Of a stretch of DNA of 64,000 bases, positions 44,382-53,533 are shown piece by piece. Each line of letters begins with the position of its first letter. Within the stretch, counting starts at the first letter, position 1. The stretch is from Fulvimarina sp039652615 (GTDB taxonomy: Bacteria > Pseudomonadota > Alphaproteobacteria > Rhizobiales > Rhizobiaceae). Both the position numbers and the translations under genes were made by a program. A model generated the notes under the pieces. It searched no databases. It had not been told where the DNA came from and worked only from the letters and a program-made list of their open reading frames with translations. The stretch spans positions 62,001 through 126,000 of the forward strand of contig NZ_JBDJAC010000011.1 in NCBI RefSeq assembly GCF_039652615.1. Direction: 5' to 3'.

Positions 44382-45680
44382 ATGTCTGTGGCACGTGATA
44401 TCGGTTCATCGAATGGCGACGAGGCCCGGCTGAAGGGGATCGTCCGCCATGTGATCCAGGTGATGAAGCCGGGGTTTGCCATCGAACTCTGGGATGGCGA
44501 GCGGATCGGCCCCGACGAAGGTCCGGTCGTGGTCCTGTCCGATCCGGCAGGGCTTGCCCGGCTCGTCATGCGTCCCTCGATCGGCCGGGTGGTCGCGCTC
44601 TGGATGGACAAGAGCATCGACTTCAAGAACGGCACGATCTTCGACCTCGCCGGCAAACGCTCCGAAACCCGGACGAAGGATGCGCTGAAGCAGATCGAGA
44701 AGGGCCGCATCGCCAAGGCACTTCCGGCGCTGTGGCGCCTGTCGCGTAAAGCGGGCGTTGAGGAAAAGGACGGTGCTGGCTCGGGCCGCAGCGGCTCCTC
44801 GAAGGAAGCGATCCAGTATCACTACGACGTCGGAAACGACTTCTACCGGCTCTTTCTCGATGAACGCATGCTTTATTCCTGCGCCTATTTCGACGGCTGG
44901 CACGAGGATATCGGCAAGGCGCAGGAGGACAAGCTCGACATGATCTGCCGCAAGCTGCGGCTGAAGGAGGGTGAGCGGTTTCTCGATATCGGCTGCGGCT
45001 GGGGCGCGCTTTTGATTCACGCCGCCTCGCGCTACGGGGTGAGCGGGCAGGGCGTGACGCTGAGCCAGGAGCAGTTCGATCTCGCCACCGCGCGGGTGCG
45101 CGAAGCCGGCCTCGAAGACAAGATCACCATCGAGCTGAAGCCGTTCCAGGAGCTGACCGGCACCTTCGACAAAGTCGCCTCGATCGGCATGTATGAACAT
45201 GTCGGCTTCAAGAACCACGACGACTACTTCTCGGCCGTCCGCAAGCTCTTGCGGGCGAAGGGGCTCTATCTTCACCACGCCATCACGCGGCCGGCGAAAA
45301 AGACGGAAAAAGCCTTCCACAAGGGCACGCCCGAATACCGGGCGATCACCCGCTACATCTTTCCCGGCGCCGAGCTCGACCATATCGGCCATTCGACGCG
45401 TATGCTGGAAAAGCATCGCTTTGAGGTCCACGACATCGAGGACTGGCGTGAGCACTACGCGCTCACATGCAAGCTCTGGCACGACCGCCTGCTCGCAAGG
45501 TTCGATGAAGCTTGCGAGCTTGCCGGCGAGCGCAAGGCGCGCCTCTGGCTGCTTTACCTTGCCGGCTGTTCCCTCGGCTTCACGCGCGGCGGCATTCTCA
45601 TCTACCAGACGCTTTCATCGAAGCGCGGCAAGGGGCCGAGCGAACTGCCCCCGACCCGGCGCGACCTTTATGAGGGCTGA
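44382..45680 (+). CDS. cfa: Cyclopropane-fatty-acyl-phospholipid synthase
   Basis: The protein has 432 residues. It transfers a methylene from SAM to unsaturated phospholipid acyl chains at the inner membrane. YHYDVGNDFYRLFLDERMLYS opens the catalytic domain; the SAM loop is FLDIGCGWGALLIHAA; YEHVGFKNHDDYF and FPGAELDHI are further family segments. About 130 N-terminal residues form the usual accessory domain. Confidence 0.95.
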   Translation: MSVARDIGSSNGDEARLKGIVRHVIQVMKPGFAIELWDGERIGPDEGPVVVLSDPAGLARLVMRPSIGRVVALWMDKSIDFKNGTIFDLAGKRSETRTKDALKQIEKGRIAKALPALWRLSRKAGVEEKDGAGSGRSGSSKEAIQYHYDVGNDFYRLFLDERMLYSCAYFDGWHEDIGKAQEDKLDMICRKLRLKEGERFLDIGCGWGALLIHAASRYGVSGQGVTLSQEQFDLATARVREAGLEDKITIELKPFQELTGTFDKVASIGMYEHVGFKNHDDYFSAVRKLLRAKGLYLHHAITRPAKKTEKAFHKGTPEYRAITRYIFPGAELDHIGHSTRMLEKHRFEVHDIEDWREHYALTCKLWHDRLLARFDEACELAGERKARLWLLYLAGCSLGFTRGGILIYQTLSSKRGKGPSELPPTRRDLYEG

Positions 45681-45695
45681 GAACCCGGGTTGATG

Positions 45696-45875
45696 CTACC
45701 GGTCGTCGGCAGGTCTTGCCGCTTGCCTCGGCGGGATACCCGCCTTGGCCTCCTTCCGGCAGCGCTGGGAGCAGAATTTGACCTCCTCCCAGTTCTTCTC
45801 CCACTTCTTGCGCCAGACCATCGGCTTGCCGCACTGGACACAGATCTTGACGGGGAGTTCGGATTTGGCGCTCAT
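45696..45875 (-). CDS. DUF2256 small zinc-ribbon-like protein
   Basis: A 59-residue frame on the minus strand: MSAKSELPVKICVQCGKPMV, then WRKKWEKNWEEVKFCSQRCR. The two Cys pairs (CVQC, CSQRC) and the WRKKW core are diagnostic of DUF2256, a small, probably zinc-binding family of unknown role. It converges with cfa, 15 bases apart. It is easily missed because of its length. Confidence 0.88.
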   Translation of the reverse strand: MSAKSELPVKICVQCGKPMVWRKKWEKNWEEVKFCSQRCRKEAKAGIPPRQAARPADDR

Positions 45876-45981
45876 TGGAGCGATATGGGTCTCGCCGGCG
45901 CATCAGCCAGCTGCTTGTTGCGCCCCGCCCGGATGCCTAGCTTAACCGGGCCTTTCTCAACCCTCATCTCGGAATGCGCCC

Positions 45982-46755
45982 ATGATCTTAACGAGCGCCG
46001 GCCTCGCTTTTTCGGATATCTTTTCACAGCCCTTTCGCGCGGCGCTGTGGAAGATGCTGGGCCTTGCCGCCGTCGTCCTGATCGCGCTCTGGTTTCTGAT
46101 CAGCGTGGTCTTCGAGAGCGTCGCACTGCCGTTCCTCGTCAATCTCCTGCCGGACCTTCCGCACTGGGTCGATCAGGCCGGCACGGTGGCCTCATGGGCG
46201 CTCGGGCTGATGCTGGCGGTGCTTCTCGCCTTCCTGATCGGACCGATCAGCGCAATCATCGCCGGCCTCTTCCTCGACGATGTCGCGGAGGTGGTGGAGA
46301 CCCAGTCCTATCCGGGTTCGCCGAACGGGCGGGCGATGCCGCTCGTGCCGGGCATGATCCTGTCCATCAAGTTCTTCGGCGTCGTGATCCTCGGCAATCT
46401 TCTGGCGTTGACCCTTCTTCTCGTTCCCGGGATCAATCTCGTCGCCTTCTTCCTCGTCAACGGCTACCTGCTGGGGCGGGAATATTTCGAATTCGCCGCG
46501 ATGCGCTACCGGATGGGCGAGGATGCACGCGCCTTGCGCCAGCGGCACAGTTCGACGGTGTTTTTCGCCGGGCTCGTGATCGCAGCCTTCCTCAGCGTGC
46601 CGATCCTCAACGTTCTGACCCCGCTGTTTGCGGCCTCCTTCATGGTGCATCTGCACCAGCGCCTGTCCGCGAAACACGGGGCCCTGCCGGACCCACAGCA
46701 GAGCTTTCAGGAACGGCTCGCGGGGGACGAGGGGCGCGAGCGCGTGAGCCGCTGA
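45982..46755 (+). CDS. EI24/CysZ-like membrane protein
   Basis: The protein has 257 residues with about six hydrophobic segments. LFLDDVAEVVE, the FFGVVILGNLLALTLLLVPG helix and NGYLLGREYFEFAAMRY match the EI24 (CysZ-related) family of inner-membrane proteins, some of which import sulfate. No cys genes are beside it, so sulfate transport is only possible. Confidence 0.85.
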   Translation: MILTSAGLAFSDIFSQPFRAALWKMLGLAAVVLIALWFLISVVFESVALPFLVNLLPDLPHWVDQAGTVASWALGLMLAVLLAFLIGPISAIIAGLFLDDVAEVVETQSYPGSPNGRAMPLVPGMILSIKFFGVVILGNLLALTLLLVPGINLVAFFLVNGYLLGREYFEFAAMRYRMGEDARALRQRHSSTVFFAGLVIAAFLSVPILNVLTPLFAASFMVHLHQRLSAKHGALPDPQQSFQERLAGDEGRERVSR

Positions 46756-46908
46756 GCGCCTTCAGCGCGTTTTTTCTCTTTCAAAAGAGCGCTACTGCGC
46801 CTATTGCGGCGTCCATTGCCGATTTTTTCGCGGGGGACATCCGCCGCATCGCCGCCCGGCGCTGCGTTAACAGGGGTCCCGCGCAACGAGACCTTTGATG
46901 GAGTGGAC

Positions 46909-47694
46909 ATGCCCGCCAACGAAAAGACCGTCGCCTGGACCGGGGACCTGCAAAAGGACGGGCTGGACATCCTTACCCGCGGCGGCGGCATGATCGTGTC
47001 GCCGACCAAGGTCGGTTACATCATCATGGTTTCCGACAAGGCCGGTCTCGAACGCAAGTTCGACGCCAAGGTGCGCAAGCGCAACAAGCCGGGCGTCGTG
47101 CTCTGCGGATCGATGGACGAACTGAAGACCCTCGCCGAGATGACGCCGGAGATCGAGGCCTTCTATCAGGCCCATTGGGACCGGAACATTCTTCTCGGCT
47201 GCATCCTGCCGTGGAAGAAGGAGGCGATCGCCAAGATCCCCGATGACGGATCGAAGGATTTCGTCATGGATGGCCGCGAGACAAGCTGCTTCGTCATCCG
47301 CTTCGGCACGCCCTCGGAACAGCTCGCCGAAGCGCTGTGGCGCGACCATGGCAAGCTCGCCTTCGCCTCCTCGGCCAATCCGTCCGGCAAGGGCAATCGC
47401 GGCCTCGTCGAAGGCATCGGCGATCGCATCGAGGCGGAAGCCGATCTCATCATCTCGGCAAACGACTATGTCGCCTCGATCCAGCCGGACAAGGACGAGG
47501 GCTCGCGCTACGAACAGGGCGTGATGGTCTCGATGGTGGACGAGAAGGGCACGCTGATCCCCGAGCAGAAGGGCGAACGCATGGTTTCGCCGGCGCCGAT
47601 CCTCATCCGCAAGGGTCTCGACAACGAGAAGATCATGGCGCTTTTGTCCGAGCATTTCCTCAGCTGGGACTATCGTCACGGCCAGTATTACTGA
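46909..47694 (+). CDS. Sua5/YciO/YrdC-family protein
   Basis: The protein has 261 residues from ATG 46909. Features of the YrdC fold include the nucleotide/RNA-binding KVRKRNKPGVVLCGS and SSANPSGKGNRG. True TsaC/Sua5 enzymes make threonylcarbamoyl-AMP for tRNA t6A. This one lacks the Sua5 C-terminal domain and is somewhat diverged, so it may be the YciO-like branch of unknown activity. Confidence 0.82.
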   Translation: MPANEKTVAWTGDLQKDGLDILTRGGGMIVSPTKVGYIIMVSDKAGLERKFDAKVRKRNKPGVVLCGSMDELKTLAEMTPEIEAFYQAHWDRNILLGCILPWKKEAIAKIPDDGSKDFVMDGRETSCFVIRFGTPSEQLAEALWRDHGKLAFASSANPSGKGNRGLVEGIGDRIEAEADLIISANDYVASIQPDKDEGSRYEQGVMVSMVDEKGTLIPEQKGERMVSPAPILIRKGLDNEKIMALLSEHFLSWDYRHGQYY

Positions 47695-47759
47695 GGCGAG
47701 CGCTGGCGGAGGGGCGGCTATCCACCGAAACCGGCGGGATACCCTCTGGCCTCTCCATA

Positions 47760-47887
47760 CGTCATCCTCGGGCTCCGTCCCGAGGATCCAGGCGATGGTA
47801 GCGTGATCGACGGTGCAACCGGCGCCGATAAGGAATATATCCGTTGAGTCCAAGCTGAATCCTCGGGACGGAGCCCGAGGATGACGG
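47760..47887. repeat. Perfect 28-bp inverted repeat pair (CATCCTCGGG palindrome family)
   Basis: The left arm, 47760-47787, and right arm, 47859-47886, are exact reverse complements (28 bp), 71 bases apart. Each arm is itself a near-palindrome (ATCCTCGGGCTCCGTCCCGA and on). This GTCATCCTCGGGCTxxxCCC type is a widespread alphaproteobacterial intergenic element. It lies between the YrdC-like gene and leuC and can fold into one very long hairpin. Confidence 0.9.
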
Positions 47888-47938
47888 CGCGATCATGCGG
47901 CACATGACGCCGCGTGCGAAAGGAACCGGGGCTTCGCC

Positions 47939-49354
47939 ATGCCAAAAACCCTCTACGACAAGATCTGGGATGCACACGTCGTCGCGAGTCAGGCGAACGG
48001 CCTGACGATCCTCTACATCGACCAGCATTTCATCATCGAGGTGACCAGCCCGCAGGCCTTCGAGGGCCTTCGCGATGCCGGCCGGCCGGTGCGCCGCGTT
48101 GAGGCGACCCTTGGCGTCGCCGACCACAATGTCCCGACCTTTCCCGGCCGCCGCGACGATCTTGCCGAACCGGATTCGCGCGAGCAGCTGCGGCTGATGG
48201 CCGAGAACACCAAGGAATTCGGCGTCGCCTATTTCGGCCAGACCGATCGGCGGCAGGGTATCGTCCATGTGATCGGCCCGGAGCAGGGATTGACCCAGCC
48301 CGGCATGACGATCGTTTGCGGCGACAGTCATACCGCAACCCATGGCGCGTTCGGCGCACTCGCCTTCGGCATCGGCACATCCGAGGTCGAGCACGTGCTG
48401 GCGACCCAGACGCTTCTGACCAAGCGCTCCAGGAACATGCGGATTTCCGTCTCCGGCACGCTGCCATTCGGCGTGACGGCGAAGGATCTGATGCTGACGA
48501 CGATCGGCAGGATCGGCACGGCCGGCGGCACCGGGCATGTGGTGGAATATGCCGGCGAGGCGATGCGCGCGCTCTCCATGGAGGGGCGCATGACCATCTC
48601 CAACATGTCGATCGAGGCCGGTGCGCGGGCAGGGCTCTTTGCGCCGGACGAGACGACCTTTGCCTATATCAAGGGTAAGCCGGGCGCGCCGAAGGGCGAA
48701 TACTGGCAAAAGGCCGTCGATTACTGGTCGACGCTGTCAAGCGACGAGGGCGCGAGTTACGACCGCGAGATCGAATTCGACGGCGCGGACGTGCAGCCCA
48801 TGGTGACCTGGGGCACGAGCCCGGAAGACGTGATCCCGGTTTCAGGCACCGTGCCGAACCCGGATGCGGCCGCCAACGAAAAGAAACGTCAGGCGATCGA
48901 GGCCGCGCTCGATTATATGGGTCTGAGGCCCGGCCAGCCGATCGGCGAGGTTCCGCTGGACCGGATCTTCATCGGCTCCTGCACCAATAGCCGGATCGAG
49001 GATCTGCGGGCTGCGGCGGCCGTCGTATCCGGGCACAGGGTCGCCGAGAACATTACCTCGGCCATGGTCGTTCCGGGTTCTGGCCTCGTCAAGGCGCAGG
49101 CCGAACAGGAAGGCCTCGACAGGATCTTCATCGAGGCCGGTTTCGACTGGCGCGAGCCGGGCTGCTCCATGTGCCTCGGCATGAATGCCGACAGGCTTGC
49201 TCCCGGCGAGCGCTGCGCGTCCACCTCGAACCGTAATTTCGTCGGTCGGCAGGGACCGGGTGGGCGCACCCATCTCGCGAGCCCGTCGATGACGGCCGCG
49301 GCCGCGATCGCGGGCCGATTCGTCGATGTGCGCAGCTGGAATAAAGGCCGCTGA
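47939..49354 (+). CDS. leuC: 3-isopropylmalate dehydratase large subunit
   Basis: The protein has 471 residues. An aconitase-type 4Fe-4S enzyme of leucine synthesis. The cluster Cys lie in IGSCTNSRIEDLR and CSMCLGMN; GDSHTATHGAFG binds substrate. AAAGGAACC precedes the ATG. It pairs with leuD three bases after its stop. Confidence 0.97.
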   Translation: MPKTLYDKIWDAHVVASQANGLTILYIDQHFIIEVTSPQAFEGLRDAGRPVRRVEATLGVADHNVPTFPGRRDDLAEPDSREQLRLMAENTKEFGVAYFGQTDRRQGIVHVIGPEQGLTQPGMTIVCGDSHTATHGAFGALAFGIGTSEVEHVLATQTLLTKRSRNMRISVSGTLPFGVTAKDLMLTTIGRIGTAGGTGHVVEYAGEAMRALSMEGRMTISNMSIEAGARAGLFAPDETTFAYIKGKPGAPKGEYWQKAVDYWSTLSSDEGASYDREIEFDGADVQPMVTWGTSPEDVIPVSGTVPNPDAAANEKKRQAIEAALDYMGLRPGQPIGEVPLDRIFIGSCTNSRIEDLRAAAAVVSGHRVAENITSAMVVPGSGLVKAQAEQEGLDRIFIEAGFDWREPGCSMCLGMNADRLAPGERCASTSNRNFVGRQGPGGRTHLASPSMTAAAAIAGRFVDVRSWNKGR

Positions 49355-49357
49355 ACC

Positions 49358-49978
49358 ATGGAAAAGTTTGTCTCCGTCACCGGGTTCGCCGCGCCGATCC
49401 CCATCAACAATGTCGATACAGACATGATTACGCCGAAACAGGTGCTGAAGGCCGTCACCAAGAAGGGGCTCGCCTGGTCGCTGTTTCAGGAGCACCGCTT
49501 CAAGGCGGACGGATCGGAAAACCCGGATTTCGTGCTCAATCAGGAGCCGTGGCGCAACGCGAAGATCATCGTCAGCCTCGAGAACTGGGGCTGCGGATCC
49601 TCGCGCGAGCACAGCCCATGGGCGATGTATGATTTCGGTATCCGCGCGGTGATCGCGATTTCCTACGCCGACATCCACTATAACAACTGCTTCAAGAACG
49701 GCATCCTGCCGGTCACCCTGTCGCCGGACGAGGTGGATGTCGTGATGGAAGCTGCACGGCGCGGCGAAGAGATCACCGTCGATCTGGAGGCCTGCGAAGT
49801 ACGGCTCGCCGACGGGACAGTCTATGCCTTCGAAATCGAGGATTATCGCCGCGACGCTCTTTTGCGCGGTCTTGACGAGATCGGCCAGACGCTGGACCAG
49901 GGCGATGCCATTTCAGCCTTCGAGGACAGGCAGCGCAAGGTGACGCCCTGGCTCTATGAACGCGAGCCCATCGGGTAA
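49358..49978 (+). CDS. leuD: 3-isopropylmalate dehydratase small subunit
   Basis: The protein has 206 residues, standard. NVDTDMITPKQ and WGCGSSREHSPWA (swivel domain, catalytic Ser) are present. Together with LeuC it isomerises 2- to 3-isopropylmalate. leuB, often next, is not in the window. Confidence 0.97.
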   Translation: MEKFVSVTGFAAPIPINNVDTDMITPKQVLKAVTKKGLAWSLFQEHRFKADGSENPDFVLNQEPWRNAKIIVSLENWGCGSSREHSPWAMYDFGIRAVIAISYADIHYNNCFKNGILPVTLSPDEVDVVMEAARRGEEITVDLEACEVRLADGTVYAFEIEDYRRDALLRGLDEIGQTLDQGDAISAFEDRQRKVTPWLYEREPIG

Positions 49979-50504
49979 TCTGGTGTCCCGGCTGCGGTTT
50001 GGCCGGGCCGACCCGTGAATGCCGCCGGTGCGGCGAACGCCTCATGGACCGTAGGTGGGACGTGCGACCCCGCAAAACGGTCGGGTTTGAAGACCCGCGG
50101 TCTGAATTGGCCGAATCGCGCCTCTCATCCGGTCAACAGTGTAAGCGCCGCTAAGACGGCGGCAAGTGTTCGGTCGCAATTGGCTTGAATGTAAGTCTTT
50201 ATTATCGTTTCGTGTGAGCGTCCTGTTCTTTGTGATATTCCGTGAATTATTACGTGAAGCAGCAAATTAGCGATCGCCAAGCGAAGGGCCACCAACGCTT
50301 TCGGAATAGAATCTAGGCGAATATTCCGTTTTATTGAGCCAGTAGCGGTTCCCGTGCTCCCATAACGTTTGTTAATGCTGTCAATTGACGCACAACCTGA
50401 CGTGAAGCCCCAAAAATTAACCAGTTTTTAAGCGTTCCGAGCGCCAATAGAACCCCGCGATGCCTCCGTTTCCGGAAGGCCTTTGCCAGTCTGGAGGAGC
50501 GTTC
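49979..50504. other. Intergenic region before the membrane chemoreceptor
   Basis: About 525 bases with no supported gene. The second half is AT-rich. TATTACGTGAAGC near 50236-50248 resembles TATCACGTGAAAG upstream of the che operon (53492-53504) and may be a shared regulatory site. Confidence 0.4.
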
Positions 50505-52496
50505 GTGTTCGATCTCAAAAATCTCAAAGTTGGCCGAAAGATCGGGATTGCTTTCGCCATGGTCTCGATGATCGCGGCAGCGACGATGAGCTTACTTCTT
50601 TGGGACAGTCTGCACACGCTTGAAAAAGCCAATGAGAAGGACAGGGCTCTCGAAGTCGCGACGGCAGCGGTCGACGCGCGTTTCAAGCTGGCGCGCCAGG
50701 AAAACTCCCTTCGCGGGTTCATGATCACGAAAGATCCGTATTTCGCACAGCGTACCAAAGAGCATTACGATGCGTTCGTGACCTCGATCGGAAAATTGAC
50801 GTCGCTTGTCGATAGTCAGGCGGCCGCGCGGCTTGAAAAGGCCATGCAGGACATGAACGCCTGGCAGAGCGAGATCGCCGATCCCGTCATCCGCCTTGCC
50901 GGCAGTGACAACACCTATCCCCGGGCTCTCAAGATCTTCGAATCCGGTAAGGCAGACACCTTCATCGAGCCAATCGAGGAAACGCTCGACGGCTTTCGCG
51001 ACGAGGCGCGGGCGAGCGTTGCAGCAGCGAGCCTTGCTGAAAATGGTGCTTTGACCTTCATGATCTGGATTGTCGTCATCGGCATGGTCGCGATGCTCGG
51101 TGCCGCGATCGTCCTGGCGTTGATCCTGAACAAGGTCATTGCTCGTCGGTTGTCCGCTTTGTCCGCACTCGTTCTAAGACTTGCGAGGGGCGACAAATCC
51201 ATCGACGTTGCGGGTTTGGAAGGACGGGACGAGATCGGCCAGATGGTGTCCGCAGTCGAGATCTTCAAGCAGCAGGCGATCGAGCGTGATGAGCTCGTGC
51301 AGACCGCGGAGGCCGCTGCCGTCAACGAAAGTCAGGCAAAGGAGCGTCAGGCCGAGATCGACAATGCGCGGGCCGAAGACCTCAAGACGTTTATCCGGCT
51401 GGTGGAAACAGGGTTCGACCGCCTTTCGGCCGGCGATCTGACCGTGCGTATGGAAACCTCCGTGTCGCAGGAATTCGAACCGATCCGCGCCAAGTTCAAT
51501 TCGAGCGTCTCTCAGCTAGAGGAGGCGATCGGAACCGTCGTGAACTCGATCTCGGCGATCCGCACCGGTCTGTCCGAAATCACGACCGCCGCCCATGATC
51601 TGTCGCAGCGCACCGAACAGCAGGCCGCGAGCCTGGAGCAGACGGTCGCCGCGCTCGGCGATGTTTCCAGCGGTGTGAACGAAACGGCCAACAGTGCCGG
51701 TCAGGCCCAGAAGACGGCGACCGGCGCGCTGACAAAGGCCGAGCACGGCGGTGCCATCGTTGCCCGTGCGGTCGACGCCATGAACCGGATCGAAGCGTCC
51801 TCCCAGCAGATCAACCAGATTATCGGCGTCATCGACGAGATTGCCTTCCAGACCAGCCTTCTCGCGCTCAATGCGGGTGTCGAGGCGGCACGCGCCGGCG
51901 ACGCGGGTAAGGGCTTCGCGGTGGTCGCGCAGGAAGTCCGGGGCTTGGCCCAGCGCTCGGCAGAGGCCGCCAAGGAGATAAAGACGCTGATTGCGACCTC
52001 TCGAGATCAGGTCGCTCAGGGTGTCGATCTGGTCACCCAGTCCGGCACATCCTTGACGGAGATCGTCGGCGAGGTGACCGCCATGACCGATCTGGTCGGT
52101 CAGATCGCGGCATCGGCGCGCGAACAGGCCACCAGCCTCAAGGAAGTCTCTGGTGCTGCCGATCACATGGACAAGGTGACCCAACAGAATGCGGCGATGG
52201 TCGAGGAGACCTCCGCAGCTGCCCGCACGCTGTCGAGCGAGACGGACGGGCTGGTCCATGCCGTCGAGCGGTTCCAGACCTCGGCCCAGAGCCGGAGCTG
52301 GCAGCCGAAGCGTGACCTTCCGATCAAGGAGCTTTCCGAGCGCGTCCAGAAGGAGTTCAACGCGCCTTCGAAGACCGGCAGGCCTGCTGCGCCGAGCCGG
52401 GCCGTCCATTCGCCGAGCAGAACTGTCCAACAGATGAAGACGGTCGGACAGGGTGGAGCAGCCCCGAAAGTCGAGGACGACTGGGAAGAGTTTTGA
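50505..52496 (+). CDS. Membrane chemoreceptor (MCP) with CheR/CheB tether
   Basis: The protein has 663 residues from GTG 50505, chosen because GGAGGAG ends five bases upstream; an ATG at 50460 has no such site. TM1 is about 13-33, a periplasmic helical-bundle sensor about 35-180, TM2 about 181-207, HAMP to about 260, then a long coiled-coil signalling domain with the hairpin tip IDEIAFQTSLLALNAGVEAA. It ends EDDWEEF, matching the xWxxF pentapeptide that tethers CheR/CheB. The ligand is unknown. Confidence 0.95.
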   Translation: MFDLKNLKVGRKIGIAFAMVSMIAAATMSLLLWDSLHTLEKANEKDRALEVATAAVDARFKLARQENSLRGFMITKDPYFAQRTKEHYDAFVTSIGKLTSLVDSQAAARLEKAMQDMNAWQSEIADPVIRLAGSDNTYPRALKIFESGKADTFIEPIEETLDGFRDEARASVAAASLAENGALTFMIWIVVIGMVAMLGAAIVLALILNKVIARRLSALSALVLRLARGDKSIDVAGLEGRDEIGQMVSAVEIFKQQAIERDELVQTAEAAAVNESQAKERQAEIDNARAEDLKTFIRLVETGFDRLSAGDLTVRMETSVSQEFEPIRAKFNSSVSQLEEAIGTVVNSISAIRTGLSEITTAAHDLSQRTEQQAASLEQTVAALGDVSSGVNETANSAGQAQKTATGALTKAEHGGAIVARAVDAMNRIEASSQQINQIIGVIDEIAFQTSLLALNAGVEAARAGDAGKGFAVVAQEVRGLAQRSAEAAKEIKTLIATSRDQVAQGVDLVTQSGTSLTEIVGEVTAMTDLVGQIAASAREQATSLKEVSGAADHMDKVTQQNAAMVEETSAAARTLSSETDGLVHAVERFQTSAQSRSWQPKRDLPIKELSERVQKEFNAPSKTGRPAAPSRAVHSPSRTVQQMKTVGQGGAAPKVEDDWEEF

Positions 52497-52646
52497 TCAC
52501 GGCCCAGACGCCGCTTCGAGAAATGGTCACTGGCGTTCGTAAGCGCAAATATTGACCGAAGGCGATGGACCATCAGTCCCGGTCCCGATATCGCAACTTG
52601 TGCCGGAGCTTCGGTGTCGAGCTTTTAAGCATAGACCTCACGTAAA

Positions 52647-52672
52647 GCCCGTCTTCCGCAAGGATGGCGGGC
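52647..52672 (+). terminator. Hairpin terminator downstream of the membrane receptor
   Basis: GCCCGTCTTCC, GCA, AGGATGGCGGGC followed by ATTTTCGGTTTT; one mismatch in an 11-bp stem. It lies 150 bases after the stop codon. Confidence 0.6.
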
Positions 52673-52894
52673 ATTTTCGGTTTTAACGCGAGATGCGATC
52701 GGTCGAAATGGATGTTTTGCTTCAAGCCCTGGTTGTTCCGGATGATCTCATCCGAAAGGTCATGCAACGCGCCCGCATGATGCTCCGGATTTTATGCAAA
52801 GACCGCTTGTTTGCTTCACAAGACAAGAACCCGGCGAGCCGTTTGCACCGCGCTTGACGCCGCAGCACACGTGAACTGAGCTTTGTATCAGCTC

Positions 52895-53015
52895 TTATAC
52901 CGCCGGACAAATGAATTGACCCATGGCCAATTCTCGTCCGGCGCACGGCTCAAGCGCCGCTCTGGCTGCCGATGGACCTTGAAAAGCGGTGCTTTCAAAG
53001 GTCCATCGGTATTAG
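52895..53015 (-). repeat. Dispersed intergenic repeat, copy D (opposite orientation)
   Basis: Read on the minus strand it begins ATGGACCTTTGAAAGCACC, passes through TCGGCAGCCAGAGCGGCG and ends GGGTCAATTCATTTGTCCGG. That is copies A/B with scattered changes. The hairpin core keeps pairing as AATTG.CC / GG.CAATT. Intergenic only. Confidence 0.8.
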
Positions 53016-53215
53016 CCCTGCGCGGGGCCAGAGCGCTGTGCATGCTGCGAGCGGATTCTCCGTATGCGCGGCTTTCAAAGATCCTCTGACCGGAATGCTC
53101 GTCCCGTCTCAATGATAAGGCGCCAAATCTAAGGCGGCCTGCCTGGACAAGTCGGTGTTCGAAAACGGCTGACCGAGGCAGCATGCCGGCAAGGACGATC
53201 AGGGAAGGTGGTCCG

Positions 53216-53285
53216 TAATACGGTCGGACAAGAGAATTGCCCCTTTGGGCCCATTCTCGTCTGGCGCACATCTCAAGAGTCGCTG
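53216..53285 (-). repeat. Dispersed intergenic repeat, copy E (partial)
   Basis: CGGTCGGACAAGAGAATTG and GGGCCCATTCTCGTCTGG align to the hairpin end of copy D. The stem GAGAATTGCCC / GGGCCCATTCTC is longer than in D, with compensating bases, suggesting the fold is retained. The X part is missing or worn away. Confidence 0.65.
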
Positions 53286-53533
53286 GTATAAGTTCAAATG
53301 CGTGACTGAAAGGTGCGTTTTTAAGCAAAATCAAAGCGTTTCCTCAACTATACAAGGCCTTTAACGCTGGATGCCTGAGATTATACCATGCCGATAAGAT
53401 CTGTAGCGCGAGAATGATGAAGAGTCAGGCAAAGTGTCTCACATAACTCGGATTTTATCGGTTCCTTCATAAATATGCCTTATGTATTATCACGTGAAAG
53501 TGTTCTCCTCCCCTCATTTTGTGAGATCCTGCG

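Larger units (their letters stand above)
52497..53533. other. 1-kb intergenic region with two repeat copies
   Basis: There is no gene between the membrane receptor and the che operon. It holds a terminator-like hairpin (52647-52672), repeat copy D (52895-53015), degenerate copy E (53216-53285), and an AT-rich stretch (53340-53520) that is the likely che operon promoter region. Relatively AT-rich compared with the genes. Confidence 0.6.
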
